A stretch of 64,000 nucleotides of DNA from Sphaerimonospora sp050942215 (GTDB lineage Bacteria > Actinomycetota > Actinomycetes > Streptosporangiales > Streptosporangiaceae): positions 4,650,001 through 4,714,000 of the forward strand of contig NZ_CP192056.1 of assembly GCF_050942215.1 (NCBI RefSeq), written 5' to 3'. Below the pieces are notes generated by a model. It saw only the letters and a program-made list of their open reading frames with translations, was not told the origin of the DNA and did not search any database. Both the position numbers and the translations under genes were made by a program. Numbering within the stretch: position 1 is the first letter of the stretch; the number at the start of each line of letters is the position of its first letter. Shown here piece by piece: positions 24,965 to 34,280 of the stretch.

Positions 24965-25963
24965 TCAGGCCGTGACCTCGCGGGCGCGGGCGACGTCCCG
25001 GTGCATCTGCTCGATCAACGCCTCGACCGAGTCGAACCGCAGCGTGTCCCGGAGCCGCTCGGCGAAGTCGACCGCCACATGCACGCCATAGAGGTCCAGG
25101 TCGTCCCGGTCCAGCGCGTACGCCTCGACCGTGCGCTCCACCCCGTCGAATGTCGGGTTCGTCCCGATGGAGATGGCGGCCGGCCAGCGCTGCCCCGCCG
25201 GCTCCGAGGACGCCTCGACGCACTGCAGCCAGCCGGCGTAGACGCCCTCGGCCGGAATGGCGGTGAACGGCGGCGACTCGACGTTCGCCGTGGGGAAACC
25301 GAGCGCCCGGCCTCGCTGGTGACCGCGGACGACCACGCCCTCGACCCGATGCGGACGCCCCAGCGCCGCGGCGGCGCTCGCGACGTCGCCTGCGGTCAGT
25401 CGTTCCCGGATGAACGTGGAGGAAATGGTGCCGCCGTCGCTGACCAGCGGCACGCCGACCGCGACGAAGTCGTACTTCTCCCCCAGCGTACGCAACGTCT
25501 CCACGTCACCGGAGGCCTTGTGCCCGAAGCGGAAGTTCTCCCCCACCACGACCCCCGCCGCGTGCAGCCGGTCCACCAGGGCCGTCTGCACGAACTCGTC
25601 GGGTGACATCCGCGAGAACTCCAGCGTGAACGGCAGCACGCACACCGCGTCGACGCCCAGTGCGGCGAGCAACTCGGCCTGCCGGTGCAGCGTGGTGAGC
25701 CGCAGCGGGTGGGTGCCCGGCCGGACGACCTCGTCCGGATGCGGGTCGAAGGTGACGACGACCGCGGGAAGACCGAGTTCACGGGCCATGCCCACCGTCT
25801 GCGTCACCATCCGCTGATGACCGAGGTGTACGCCGTCGAACACGCCGATCGTGACGACGGACCTGCCCCAGTCCTCGGGGACGTCACCCAGTCCGTGCCA
25901 GCTCTGCACTTCGACCTCGATTCCTGTACGGCTCGGCAAACCGGCAGTAGACAAGACTGCCAT
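24965..25963 (-). CDS. ribF: bifunctional riboflavin kinase/FAD synthetase
   Basis: 332 residues. N-terminal FMN adenylyltransferase domain with the nucleotide-binding TIGVFDGVHLGHQRM (about 37-51) and the ISSTFIRERL signature; C-terminal riboflavin kinase domain with GHQRGRALGFPTANVE (about 218-233) and TNPTFDG. Makes FMN and FAD. It follows truB by 21 bp, the conserved truB-ribF order. The 219-bp stretch 24746-24964 to rpsO contains no gene and probably holds the rpsO promoter. Confidence 0.96.
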   Translation of the reverse strand: MAVLSTAGLPSRTGIEVEVQSWHGLGDVPEDWGRSVVTIGVFDGVHLGHQRMVTQTVGMARELGLPAVVVTFDPHPDEVVRPGTHPLRLTTLHRQAELLAALGVDAVCVLPFTLEFSRMSPDEFVQTALVDRLHAAGVVVGENFRFGHKASGDVETLRTLGEKYDFVAVGVPLVSDGGTISSTFIRERLTAGDVASAAAALGRPHRVEGVVVRGHQRGRALGFPTANVESPPFTAIPAEGVYAGWLQCVEASSEPAGQRWPAAISIGTNPTFDGVERTVEAYALDRDDLDLYGVHVAVDFAERLRDTLRFDSVEALIEQMHRDVARAREVTA

Positions 25964-25984
25964 GCCGCTGAGCGTGCATTGATG

Positions 25985-26908
25985 TCAGGGCGCGAAAACC
26001 ACCAGGGGCCTGGCCGTGCCACCGCGTTCCTCGACCAGGGCGAGCAGCGTGCCCTCCGGACCGAAGACCCCGACGGGGCCGGGTCCGAGCCCTGCCGCGG
26101 GCAGGCGACCGCCGTGCGCGACCAGCCTGGCGTCCTGTGCCGTCACGTCCCTGCGGGGGAACGCGGCGGCCACGGCCTCCGCGATCGGCATGATCACGCA
26201 CTCCCTGGCGAGCTCGTCGATCGTCCGGGCCGAGGCCAGGCCGTACGGTCCGACCCGGATGCGCCGGAGGCGGGTGAGGTGGCCGCCGACCCCGAGGGCG
26301 GCGCCGAGGTCCCGGGCCAGCGCCCGGATGTAGGTCCCACTGGAGCAGGTGACGGTGGCGTCGACGTCCACGACTTCCGTGGTGTCGTCGGCGGTCTCCA
26401 CGCGGGTCCGGCGGATCGCGGCGACCGCGAACTCGCTGACGGTGACCGGCCTGGCGGCGAGCTCGACCTCCTCGCCGGCCCTGGCCCGCTTGTAGGCCCG
26501 TTCACCGTTGACCTTGATCGCGCTCACCTGCGGGGGGACCTGCATGATCTTCCCCGTGAGCGCGGCGACGCCCCGGTGCACCTCCTCCGCCGTCACCCGA
26601 CCGGCGGGGGTGACCGCGATGATCTCCCCCTCGGCGTCGTCGGTATTGGTGGTCATGCCGAGCCGGATCGTGGCCTCGTAGACCTTCTCCGTCAGCGCGA
26701 GGTGCCCGAGGAGACGGGTGGCCTTCTCCACGCCGACGACGAGCACGCCGGTGGCCATCGGGTCGAGCGTGCCGGCGTGGCCCACCTTGCGGGTCCCGGC
26801 GATGCCGCGCATCTTGCCGACGACGTCGTGCGAGGTCCAGTCAGCGGGCTTGTCCACGATGATCAGCCCGCTCGGCGGCGGAGTTCTGCGGGGCCTTGCC
26901 GTACTCAT
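25985..26908 (-). CDS. truB: tRNA pseudouridine-55 synthase
   Basis: 307 residues from ATG 26908. Makes pseudouridine 55 in the T loop of tRNA. The catalytic Asp49 lies in GHAGTLDPMATG (43-54), with further motifs YKRARAGEEV and SSGTYIRALARDLG (catalytic-domain Arg). An in-frame ATG at 26944 would add 12 residues but has no ribosome site either, and family members usually begin near MSTARPRR. Part of the rbfA-nrnA-truB-ribF block. Confidence 0.95.
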   Translation of the reverse strand: MSTARPRRTPPPSGLIIVDKPADWTSHDVVGKMRGIAGTRKVGHAGTLDPMATGVLVVGVEKATRLLGHLALTEKVYEATIRLGMTTNTDDAEGEIIAVTPAGRVTAEEVHRGVAALTGKIMQVPPQVSAIKVNGERAYKRARAGEEVELAARPVTVSEFAVAAIRRTRVETADDTTEVVDVDATVTCSSGTYIRALARDLGAALGVGGHLTRLRRIRVGPYGLASARTIDELARECVIMPIAEAVAAAFPRRDVTAQDARLVAHGGRLPAAGLGPGPVGVFGPEGTLLALVEERGGTARPLVVFAP

Positions 26909-27029
26909 GAACGGGTCCAATGCGAGATCGGGAACGTGAGACATGCCGGTCGAGCTGCACCCCGGCGGGTTTCCGCGGGATCGGCGGCGCGGGGACCTCG
27001 GGCGACCTCACCGGCGAGACCTGGCGAGG

Positions 27030-28040
27030 TCACTGCGGGGTGGGGGCGAGGAGCGAGCGCAGGGAGGCGATCGTCTCCTGCGGGGGGAGCCTGGAGGAGA
27101 AGCCGGCCGCGCGGCTGTGACCGCCGCCGCCCAGCTCGACGCAGGCCCGGCCCACGTCGACCGCGCCCTTCGAGCGGGTGGAGACGTTCCAGATCCCCTC
27201 GTCGTCCTCCTTGAGCACCACGGCCACGTCCGCCTCGTCGACCCGGCGGATGACGTCGATCACACCCTCCACCTCGTCGTACGGCAGGCCGTCGAGCACC
27301 CGGTCGGCGTGGGTGACGTAGGTCCAGACGAGTCCGTGGCCGGCCGCCGCCGACCGGTCGAGCGCGACCCGGCCGAGCGCCGCGCCGAGCAACCGCAGAT
27401 AGGCGAACGGCGAGCGGTCCCACAGTTCCCTGGCGATCTCGTCGGGTCTGATCCCGGCGGCGATGAGCCGCCCCGCCATCGCGTGCGCCGCCGGGGTCGT
27501 CGCCGAATAGCGGAAGGAGCCCGTGTCGGTCACCAAACCCGTGTAGAGGCACGTCGCCACGTCCCTGCCGACCGGCAGGGACAGCCGGTGGATGAGCTCC
27601 TCGGTCAGGACGGCGGTGGCCGCGGCCGAGGGATCGACCAGGTGCAGCGATCCGAACCCGGTGTTGGACACGTGGTGGTCGATCACGATCAGTTCGCCGG
27701 CTCTGCCCGCGCTGGGGGCGAGCAGGCCGAGCCGCTCCATGGTGGAGGCGTCGAACGTGAGCATCAGATCCGGCTCGGCCGGGTAGGCCGCCGGCTCCAC
27801 CAGCAGTTCCTGACCGGGCAGGAACCGCAGCAGGCGTGGTACGGCGAAGCAGCGGTCGCCGAACGACGCGACCACCTTCTTCCCGCTCCCGGCCAGCGCG
27901 AGGCCGAAGCCGAGCATCGAGCCGAGGGCGTCTCCATCGGGGGAGACATGGCACGCGAGCGCGACGCGGTCGGCAGCGCGGACCAGCTCGATCGCCCGCT
28001 CCCAGTCCGCGGCCCCGATGGTGGTGTCGATCGTCGTCAC
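27030..28040 (-). CDS. nrnA: DHH/DHHA1 nanoRNase and pAp phosphatase
   Basis: 336 residues. Degrades short oligoribonucleotides and dephosphorylates 3'-phosphoadenosine 5'-phosphate. DHH motifs: HVSPDGDALGS (31-41), Asp in TFDAS, DHH at 121-123, and DHHA1 GGGGHSRAAGF near 306-316. The GTG start overlaps the rbfA stop by four bases, so it is coupled to rbfA, consistent with a ribosome/RNA-turnover operon. Confidence 0.94.
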   Translation of the reverse strand: MTTIDTTIGAADWERAIELVRAADRVALACHVSPDGDALGSMLGFGLALAGSGKKVVASFGDRCFAVPRLLRFLPGQELLVEPAAYPAEPDLMLTFDASTMERLGLLAPSAGRAGELIVIDHHVSNTGFGSLHLVDPSAAATAVLTEELIHRLSLPVGRDVATCLYTGLVTDTGSFRYSATTPAAHAMAGRLIAAGIRPDEIARELWDRSPFAYLRLLGAALGRVALDRSAAAGHGLVWTYVTHADRVLDGLPYDEVEGVIDVIRRVDEADVAVVLKEDDEGIWNVSTRSKGAVDVGRACVELGGGGHSRAAGFSSRLPPQETIASLRSLLAPTPQ

Positions 28041-28522
28041 CTCGCCCGGTGCCCCGCCGAGGGTTCGTCCTCACTGTCCTCGTCGGCGTCGGACTCGCCG
28101 GCCAGCTCCTCGTCGAACCGGTAGGGGTCGGCGTCCCCGGCGAACTGGGCGCTCTCGGCCTGCCTGGCGATCTCCGCGTCCCTGGCCCGCGCCGCCGCGA
28201 ACAGGTCGTCCATGTGACGGGCGCTGTCGGGCAGCGGGTCGTGGACGAACGTGAGCGTCGGGGTGTGCCGCAATCCGGTCTGCCGTCCGACCTCGGACCG
28301 GATGATCCCCTTGGCGCTCTCCAGCGCGGTGGCGGTCGCGGCCCGCTCGGCCTCCGAGCCGAAGACCGTGTAATAGACCGTCGCGTCCCCCAGGTCGGCG
28401 GTGATCCGCGCGTCGGTCACCGTGACGAACCCGAGCCGCGGATCCTTGATCCGTCGCTCCAGCATCTCGGCGACGACCTGCTGGATGCGGTCGGCCAGCT
28501 TTCTGGCGCGCGCTGCGTCCAT
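28037..28522 (-). CDS. rbfA: 30S ribosome-binding factor A
   Basis: 161 residues from ATG 28522. KH-like maturation factor for the small subunit. Visible family elements: RKLADRIQQVVAEMLERRIKDPRLG at the N-terminus and VYYTVFG and LRHTPTLTFVHDPLPDSARHMDDL in the core. The C-terminus is extended and acidic, as in other actinobacteria. ATG 28522 is seven bases from GGGAG; the GTG six bases earlier would overlap it. Confidence 0.95.
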   Translation of the reverse strand: MDAARARKLADRIQQVVAEMLERRIKDPRLGFVTVTDARITADLGDATVYYTVFGSEAERAATATALESAKGIIRSEVGRQTGLRHTPTLTFVHDPLPDSARHMDDLFAAARARDAEIARQAESAQFAGDADPYRFDEELAGESDADEDSEDEPSAGHRAR

Positions 28523-28571
28523 GCTCACGCTCCCTCGTTCACTGTACGGCTGACGCGCCGGCTCGGCCGGC

Positions 28572-28871
28572 TTATTCCTCGTGGTCGTTGAAGAGCCGCT
28601 GCCGTACCGACAGCAGCTCGATCTCGGGGTGGAAGGCGACCAGGCGCTCGCACGAACCGAGCACAGCGTCGCAGTTCGCGGCCGATGCCGAGACCACCGC
28701 GATGCCGATCTCCGCTCGGCGGTGCAGATCGAGGTGGCCGGTCTCGGCCACCGCGACGCCGGGGAAGCGCCGCTGCAGTTCCGCGATCAGCGGGCGGATC
28801 ACGGACCGCTTCTGCTTCAGCGAACGCACGTCGCCGAGCAGGATGTCCAGAGTAAGTGCCCCAATGTACAT
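28572..28871 (-). CDS. DUF503 family protein (YlxP-like)
   Basis: 99 residues, the usual size for the YlxP/DUF503 family, which lies between infB and rbfA in many bacteria and is linked to ribosome or rRNA maturation by context. Signature: YIGALTLDILLGDVRSLKQKRSVIRPLI and a C-terminal LLSVRQRLFN. ATG 28871 chosen because the family begins there. Separated from infB by the terminator at 28899-28930, so it probably starts a new unit with rbfA. Confidence 0.93.
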   Translation of the reverse strand: MYIGALTLDILLGDVRSLKQKRSVIRPLIAELQRRFPGVAVAETGHLDLHRRAEIGIAVVSASAANCDAVLGSCERLVAFHPEIELLSVRQRLFNDHEE

Positions 28872-28898
28872 GGATGTCTTGCCGCGTGCGACGTCCGG

Positions 28899-28930
28899 CC
28901 GCCGCCCCCGTGATGGCACGGGGGCGGCGG
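28899..28930 (-). terminator. terminator of the rimP-nusA-infB operon
   Basis: CCGCCGCCCCCGTG (28899-28912) and CACGGGGGCGGCGG (28917-28930): perfect 14-bp stem with a four-base loop, starting eight bases past the infB stop. Confidence 0.9.
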
Positions 28931-28938
28931 AACGCACG

Positions 28939-31900
28939 TCAGACGCGCGGCTTCTCCCGCATCTCGAACGTCTCGATGACGTCCTCGATCTTGAGGTCGC
29001 TGTAGCCGATGCCGATACCGCACTCGAAGCCCTCTCGGACCTCGGTCGCGTCGTCCTTGAACCGGCGCAGCGACGAGACGGTCAGGTTGTCGGCCACGAC
29101 GACGCCGTCGCGGATGAGACGGGCCTTGCTGTTGCGGGTGATCGTGCCCGAGCGGACCACGGAACCGGCCACGTTGCCGATCTTCGGGACCTTGAAGATC
29201 TCGCGGATCTCGGCGGTGCCCGTACGGACCTCCTCGAACTCCGGCTTCAGCATGCCCTTGAGGGCCGCCTCGATCTCCTCGATCGCCTGGTAGATGACCG
29301 AGTAGTACCGGATGTCGACGCCCTCGCGCTCGGCCAGGTCGCGCGCCCGCACCTCGGGTCGCACGTTGAAGCCGATGATGACCGCGTTGTCGTCGGCCAT
29401 CGCCAGGTTGACGTCGTACTCGGTGATGGCGCCCACCGCGCGGTGCAGCACGCGGAGGCTGACCTCCTCGCCGACGTCGATCTTGAGCAGCGCGTCCTCA
29501 AGGGCCTCGACCGAACCGGAGACGTCACCCTTGATGATGAGCTTGAGCTCGTTGACCTGGCCCTTCTCGAGGTCCTTGAACAGCTCCTCGAGGGTGCGGC
29601 GACGGCCGGACTTGGCCATGTCGGCGATGCGCTGCCGGGCCGCCCGCTGCTGGGCGATCTGGCGGGCCATCCGGTCGTCGGTCACGACGATGAAGTTGTC
29701 GCCCGCGCGCGGGACCGCGGTCAGACCGAGCACCAGGACCGGACGCGACGGATCGGCCTCTTCGACCGGCTTGCCGTTGTCGTCCAGCATCGCGCGGACG
29801 CGGCCGAAGGCCTCGCCGCAGACGATCGAGTCGCCGACCCGGAGCGTGCCGCGCTGCACGAGGACGGTGGCCACGGGACCGCGGCCCTTGTCCAGGTGCG
29901 CCTCGATGGCCAGGCCCTGGGCGTCCATGTCCGGGTTGGCCCGCAGGTCGAGCTCGGCGTCCGCGGTCAGCAGGATGGCCTCGAGCAGGCTGTCGATGCC
30001 GATGCCCTGCTTGGCGGAGATGTCCACGAACAGCGTGGAACCGCCGAACTCCTCGGCCACCAGGCCGTACTCGGTGAGCTGCGCCCGGACCTTGGTCGGG
30101 TCGGCGCCCTCCTTGTCGATCTTGTTGACCGCGACGACGACCGGCACGTCGGCCGCCTGGGCGTGGTTGAGCGCCTCGATCGTCTGCGGCTTCACACCGT
30201 CGTCGGCCGCGACCACGAGCACCGCGATGTCGGTGGCCTTCGCACCGCGGGCACGCATGGCGGTGAACGCCTCGTGACCCGGGGTGTCGATGAAGGTGAC
30301 CTTCCGCTGCTCGCCCTCATGCGTGGTCGACACCTGGTAGGCGCCGATGTGCTGGGTGATGCCGCCGGCCTCGCGGGCCGCGACGTTGGTGTGCCGGATC
30401 GCGTCGAGGGTCCTCGTCTTACCGTGGTCGACGTGGCCCATGACGGTCACGACCGGCGGACGCGGCGCGAGGTCGGCCTCGTCGCCCTCATCCTCACCAA
30501 ACTCGATCTTGAAGGACTCGAGCAGCTCCCGGTCCTCCTCCTCGGGGCTGACGACCTGGACGTTGTAGTCCAGCTCGGCGCCGAGAAGCTGCAGGGTCTC
30601 CTCGTTGACCGACTGGGTCGCGGTCACCATCTCGCCCAGGTGCAGCATGATCTGCACAAGCGAGGCGGGGTTAGCGCCGATCCGGTCGGCGAAGTCGGAC
30701 AGGGACGCGCCGCGCGGAAGGCGGATCGTCTGCCCGCCGCCACGCGGGACCTGCACGCCGCCGATCGACGGCGCCTGCATGTTGTCGAACTCTTGACGCC
30801 GCTGGCGCTTCGACTTACGGCCACGGGCCGGACGACCGCCCGGACGTCCGAACGCGCCCGCCGTACCACCACCGCGGCCGCGGCCGCCGCCACCGGGACG
30901 GCCGGCGAACCCGCCGCCACCGCCACCCGGCCCGCCGCCGGCGCCACCGGGACGGCCTGCGCCGGCACCCGGCCGGGGACCGCCGAACCCACCGCCGGGA
31001 CGGCCACCGCCACCGGGACGACCCGCGCCACCGGGAGCGGGACGGCCACCTGCGCCCGGACGACCGCCCGGGGCCGCCGGACGACCCTGCGGCATCATCA
31101 TCGGGTTGGGACGCGGACCGCCGGGACGCGGACCGCCTGCGCCGGGACCGGGACGCGGACCGCCCATGCCCGGACCCGGGCGCGGACCGGCGGGACCCGG
31201 ACGAGGCCCTCCCGCACCCGGAGCGCCGGAACGAGCGGTGGGCGGACGCGGAATGGCGCCGTCCCTCGCTCCATCGCGGCGGGGCTCGCGGGGACCGCGG
31301 TCGCCGCCGGACCGGTCTCCCCGTTCGCCGCCGTCACGGCCCGGCCGCGCGGGACGCTGCCCCATGCCGCTGGCGTTCGAGGAGAACGGGTTGTTGCCCG
31401 GACGCGGGCCACGGGGACCCGGCTTGGGCGCACCGGTGCGCGGCGCGCCGCCTCCCGGCGTACCGCCACCGGACGGCGCACCCGGACGCGGGCCGGGCCG
31501 GGGACCCGGCTTGGGCACCGCCGGACCCGGACGCGGGCCGGACGCCGCCGCCGGACGCTGCGCCTCGGGGCGGGGAGCCTCGGGACGCGGGGCGTCCGGG
31601 CGCGGCGCGCGCGGACGGGCGGGCTCAGGACGCGCGGCCTCGGGCTGCGGGGCCTGATGAGTCGGATGAGGCATCGGAACCGGCCGCGGGGCCGGGCGCG
31701 GGCCGGGCTTCGGAACCGGTCTCGCCGCGGTGTCCGCCGGCTGGGCCGCGCCCCCGGACTGGGCCGCGCCTGTCGGCTTGAAGGGGGACGGCGCCTGCGA
31801 CGCGCCGCCACCGGCCGGACTCTCCGCCGGCCTCGGCGCAGGCTTCGGCTGCGCCGGACGTGGGGACGGCCTGCCGCCGCCCTTGGAGGCGTCGCCCTTA

Positions 31901-32052
31901 CCGAACGCCTCTGTCAGCTTACGGACGACCGGCGCCTCGATCGTGGAAGACGCCGACCTCACGAACTCGCCCATCTCGGTGAGCTTGGCCATCACGACCT
32001 TGCTCTCGACCCCGAACTCCTTGGCGAGCTCGTATACCCGGACCTTCGCCAC
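28939..32052 (-). CDS. infB: translation initiation factor IF-2
   Basis: 1037 residues. GTPase that places initiator tRNA on the 30S subunit. N-terminal IF2_N domain (1-50, VRVYELAKEFGVESKVVMAKL), then about 370 residues of Pro/Gly/Arg-rich low complexity (about 55-420), the second IF2_N (RLPRGASLSDFADRIG), G domain with GHVDHGKTRTLDAI (about 535), DTPGHEAF, NKIDKE, then domains II-IV. The Pro/Gly-rich linker is long even for actinobacteria. Last gene of the nusA operon, followed by a strong terminator. GTG start with GGGAG upstream. Confidence 0.97.
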   Translation of the reverse strand: MAKVRVYELAKEFGVESKVVMAKLTEMGEFVRSASSTIEAPVVRKLTEAFGKGDASKGGGRPSPRPAQPKPAPRPAESPAGGGASQAPSPFKPTGAAQSGGAAQPADTAARPVPKPGPRPAPRPVPMPHPTHQAPQPEAARPEPARPRAPRPDAPRPEAPRPEAQRPAAASGPRPGPAVPKPGPRPGPRPGAPSGGGTPGGGAPRTGAPKPGPRGPRPGNNPFSSNASGMGQRPARPGRDGGERGDRSGGDRGPREPRRDGARDGAIPRPPTARSGAPGAGGPRPGPAGPRPGPGMGGPRPGPGAGGPRPGGPRPNPMMMPQGRPAAPGGRPGAGGRPAPGGAGRPGGGGRPGGGFGGPRPGAGAGRPGGAGGGPGGGGGGFAGRPGGGGRGRGGGTAGAFGRPGGRPARGRKSKRQRRQEFDNMQAPSIGGVQVPRGGGQTIRLPRGASLSDFADRIGANPASLVQIMLHLGEMVTATQSVNEETLQLLGAELDYNVQVVSPEEEDRELLESFKIEFGEDEGDEADLAPRPPVVTVMGHVDHGKTRTLDAIRHTNVAAREAGGITQHIGAYQVSTTHEGEQRKVTFIDTPGHEAFTAMRARGAKATDIAVLVVAADDGVKPQTIEALNHAQAADVPVVVAVNKIDKEGADPTKVRAQLTEYGLVAEEFGGSTLFVDISAKQGIGIDSLLEAILLTADAELDLRANPDMDAQGLAIEAHLDKGRGPVATVLVQRGTLRVGDSIVCGEAFGRVRAMLDDNGKPVEEADPSRPVLVLGLTAVPRAGDNFIVVTDDRMARQIAQQRAARQRIADMAKSGRRRTLEELFKDLEKGQVNELKLIIKGDVSGSVEALEDALLKIDVGEEVSLRVLHRAVGAITEYDVNLAMADDNAVIIGFNVRPEVRARDLAEREGVDIRYYSVIYQAIEEIEAALKGMLKPEFEEVRTGTAEIREIFKVPKIGNVAGSVVRSGTITRNSKARLIRDGVVVADNLTVSSLRRFKDDATEVREGFECGIGIGYSDLKIEDVIETFEMREKPRV

Positions 32053-32243
32053 TGCACTCCCTAACTCGGTCCGGGAGCCTTGCAGTGCCGCCGGACCGTC
32101 GCTAACTGAACGTACTCATCGCCGCGTGCTCATCAGGCGCTCATGGCAATCTGACTCCGCCCATCAACTCGGCGTCCTACTTGACGATTTCTTCGTGCCC
32201 GGCCCCGGGTGACCGAAGCCGAACGGTAACCGTTCACCCGGCG

Positions 32244-32537
32244 CTATCCGACGTCGAGCCCCTCCAGGTGAACCCGCAGAGCACTCAGATCGAGCGATCC
32301 CTGTGCGCGAAACGCACGAGGGAACGCCCGGCGGCGCTCGGCGAGCTCCAGACAGCGCGGGGACGGGTGCAGTGACGCACCACGTCCCGGGAGCCGTCCT
32401 CCCGGATCCGGGATGACGACGCCCTCGACCACCACCAGGCGGAGCAACTCGGACTTTGCCGTGCGAACCCGGCAACCCACGCACGTTCTCAACGGGGCTG
32501 CCTGGCAACCATATTCCAGCTTACCGTGCCGACGCAT
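32244..32537 (-). CDS. ylxR: YlxR family (DUF448) protein
   Basis: About 97 residues from ATG 32537. Small RNA-binding or nucleoid-linked protein always found between nusA and infB. Family signature RTCVGCR followed by LLRLVVVEG and PGRGASLHPSPRCLELAERRRAFPRAFR. The start is uncertain: ATG 32537 overlaps the nusA end by 17 bp, TTG 32492 lies just before the conserved core. It is coupled to nusA either way. Confidence 0.88.
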   Translation of the reverse strand: MRRHGKLEYGCQAAPLRTCVGCRVRTAKSELLRLVVVEGVVIPDPGGRLPGRGASLHPSPRCLELAERRRAFPRAFRAQGSLDLSALRVHLEGLDVG

Positions 32538-33522
32538 CAGCGGGATCTGCCGGTGCCTCCTGGACATCCGGGCGAATGTCGATGCGCCAGCCGGTGAGCC
32601 GCGCGGCGAGGCGGGCGTTCTGCCCCTCCTTGCCGATCGCCAGCGACAACTGGTAGTCGGGCACGGTGACCCGGGCCATCCGGCCGTTGGGGTCGATTAC
32701 CTCGACTCGGGAAACACGCGCGGGCGACAGGGCATTCCCGACGAACTCCGCCGGATCCTCCGACCAGTCGATGATGTCGATCTTCTCGCCGTGCAGTTCG
32801 GTCATCACGTTCCGCACCCGGGATCCCATCGGGCCGATGCATGCGCCCTTGGCGTTCACACCCGGCCTGCGGGACCTGACCGCGATCTTGGTGCGGTGAC
32901 CGGCCTCGCGGGCGATGGCGGCGATCTCCACGGTGCCGTCGGCGATCTCGGGCACCTCCAGCGCGAAGAGCTTCTTCACCAGGTTGGGATGCGTACGCGA
33001 CAGGGTGACCGAGGGGCCCTTCGGTCCCTTCTTGACCTGGACCACGTAGCAGCGGATGCGTTCCCCGTGCTGGTACTCCTCACCGGGGACCTGCTCGTTG
33101 TGCGGGAGGATCGCCTCGATCTTGCCCAGGTCGACCAGCACGACCCTGGGGTCCTTGCCCTGCTGGATGATTCCGGCTACCAGCTCACCCTCGCGGCTGG
33201 CGAACTCGCCGAAATTGATCTCGTCCTCGGCGTCACGGAGCTGCTGGAGGATCACCTGCTTGGCGGTCGTGGCGGCGATCCGGCTGAAATTGCCCGGGGT
33301 GTCGTCGTACTCCCTGGCGACCTCGCCGTTCTCATCGAGCTCGGCGGCCCAGATGCTGACGTGGCCGGAGACGCGGTCGAGCTCGGCCCGAGCCTTCGGC
33401 GCCGCGCCCTCGGTCCGGAAATACGCGATCAGGAGCGCGTCCTCGATCGCCTTGACGACCAGGTCGAAGGAGATGTCCTTCTCCCGCTCCAGGCTGCGCA
33501 GGACGCTCATGTCAATGTCCAC
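32521..33522 (-). CDS. nusA: transcription termination/antitermination factor NusA
   Basis: 333 residues. N-terminal RNA polymerase-binding domain (1-125), S1 domain (about 130-200, GELVAGIIQQGKDPRVVLVDLGKIEAILP), KH1 and KH2 (about 230-325, ending DYQLSLAIGKEGQNARLAARLTGWRIDI). It lacks the acidic repeats found in proteobacterial NusA, normal for actinobacteria. GTG start with GGGGGAG upstream. Second gene of the rimP-nusA-ylxR-infB operon. Confidence 0.96.
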   Translation of the reverse strand: MDIDMSVLRSLEREKDISFDLVVKAIEDALLIAYFRTEGAAPKARAELDRVSGHVSIWAAELDENGEVAREYDDTPGNFSRIAATTAKQVILQQLRDAEDEINFGEFASREGELVAGIIQQGKDPRVVLVDLGKIEAILPHNEQVPGEEYQHGERIRCYVVQVKKGPKGPSVTLSRTHPNLVKKLFALEVPEIADGTVEIAAIAREAGHRTKIAVRSRRPGVNAKGACIGPMGSRVRNVMTELHGEKIDIIDWSEDPAEFVGNALSPARVSRVEVIDPNGRMARVTVPDYQLSLAIGKEGQNARLAARLTGWRIDIRPDVQEAPADPADASAR

Positions 33523-33533
33523 AAGGCTCCCCC

Positions 33534-34034
33534 TTAGCCCTCGTCGTCGATGTCGTCGATGTCGTAACCGTCGTCGGGACCGGCCGGCCGGTTGAACTCC
33601 ACCTGCACCCGGCCGCGGATCAGCTCGTCGAACGCGATGCGGCGCGTCCCGTCCAGCTCCACGCCGGACTCGTCCGTCCCGGTCACGCGCCCTTCCACGG
33701 TCGTGCCGTCCCGCATCTCCGCCTTCACCAGCCGGGTTCGTGCCCGGCGCCAGTGGCGCGGCTCGGTCAACGGCCTGTCCACTCCGGGGGAGCTGACCTC
33801 CAGGACGTACGGCCCCGTGCCGAGAGCGTCCGACTCGTCCAGCCGCTTGGAGACCGTCTGGCTCACCTCGGCCACGTCGTCCAGTGTGACGCCGCCGTCG
33901 CGGTCCACGATCACGCGTACGAGCCGCCGCCTGCCCGCCGGGACGATCTTCACGTCCTCCAGGTCGAGCCCTTTCTCGGCGACCACCGGGCCGAGCAGCT
34001 CCACCAGACGGCCGCGTCGAGGGTCTCCGCCCAT
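33534..34034 (-). CDS. rimP: ribosome maturation factor RimP
   Basis: 166 residues. Assists 30S assembly. Core: RLVELLGPVVAEKGLDLEDVKI, VRVIVDRDGGVTLDDVAEVSQTVSKRLDE and YVLEVSSPGVDRPLTEPRHW. ATG 34034 has GGGAGG five bases upstream and begins the conserved domain; a longer open frame extends upstream without homology. First gene of the operon; its promoter lies in the 246-bp region shared with the divergent lipoprotein gene. Confidence 0.95.
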   Translation of the reverse strand: MGGDPRRGRLVELLGPVVAEKGLDLEDVKIVPAGRRRLVRVIVDRDGGVTLDDVAEVSQTVSKRLDESDALGTGPYVLEVSSPGVDRPLTEPRHWRRARTRLVKAEMRDGTTVEGRVTGTDESGVELDGTRRIAFDELIRGRVQVEFNRPAGPDDGYDIDDIDDEG

Positions 34035-34157
34035 GTCGACCTCCCCTTCACTGGTGTACCTCGCCCGATGTGCCAACAGCCTATCGACATCACGGGACGG
34101 AAATAGCGCCATGCCCGAACGGCGAGCCGACACGGGCCCGACCATCATCACCGAGCG

Positions 34158-34185
34158 GTGACTTATGGGCGGCGCGCCGTACGAT
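34158..34185 (+). promoter_or_regulatory. candidate promoter of the lipoprotein/ferritin-like operon
   Basis: GTGACT (34158-34163), a 16-base spacer and TACGAT (34180-34185) resemble a sigma-70 promoter about 95 bp before the chosen GTG start. Confidence 0.4.
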
Positions 34186-34280
34186 GCTACGACGACGTCG
34201 GCCGGGCCGGGTGCGCCCACGAGGGGATGCCGGCTCGGCGGCGTAGACGGACGGAAAAGAAATCGGCGGAGGACTTGGTC

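Noticed and set aside
28588..32064. Very long plus-strand open frame opposite infB (over 1100 codons)
   Set aside because: It is the antisense of IF-2 in a GC-rich gene; it has Thr/Arg/Gly-rich nonsense composition and no family similarity, while the minus-strand frame is clearly IF-2.
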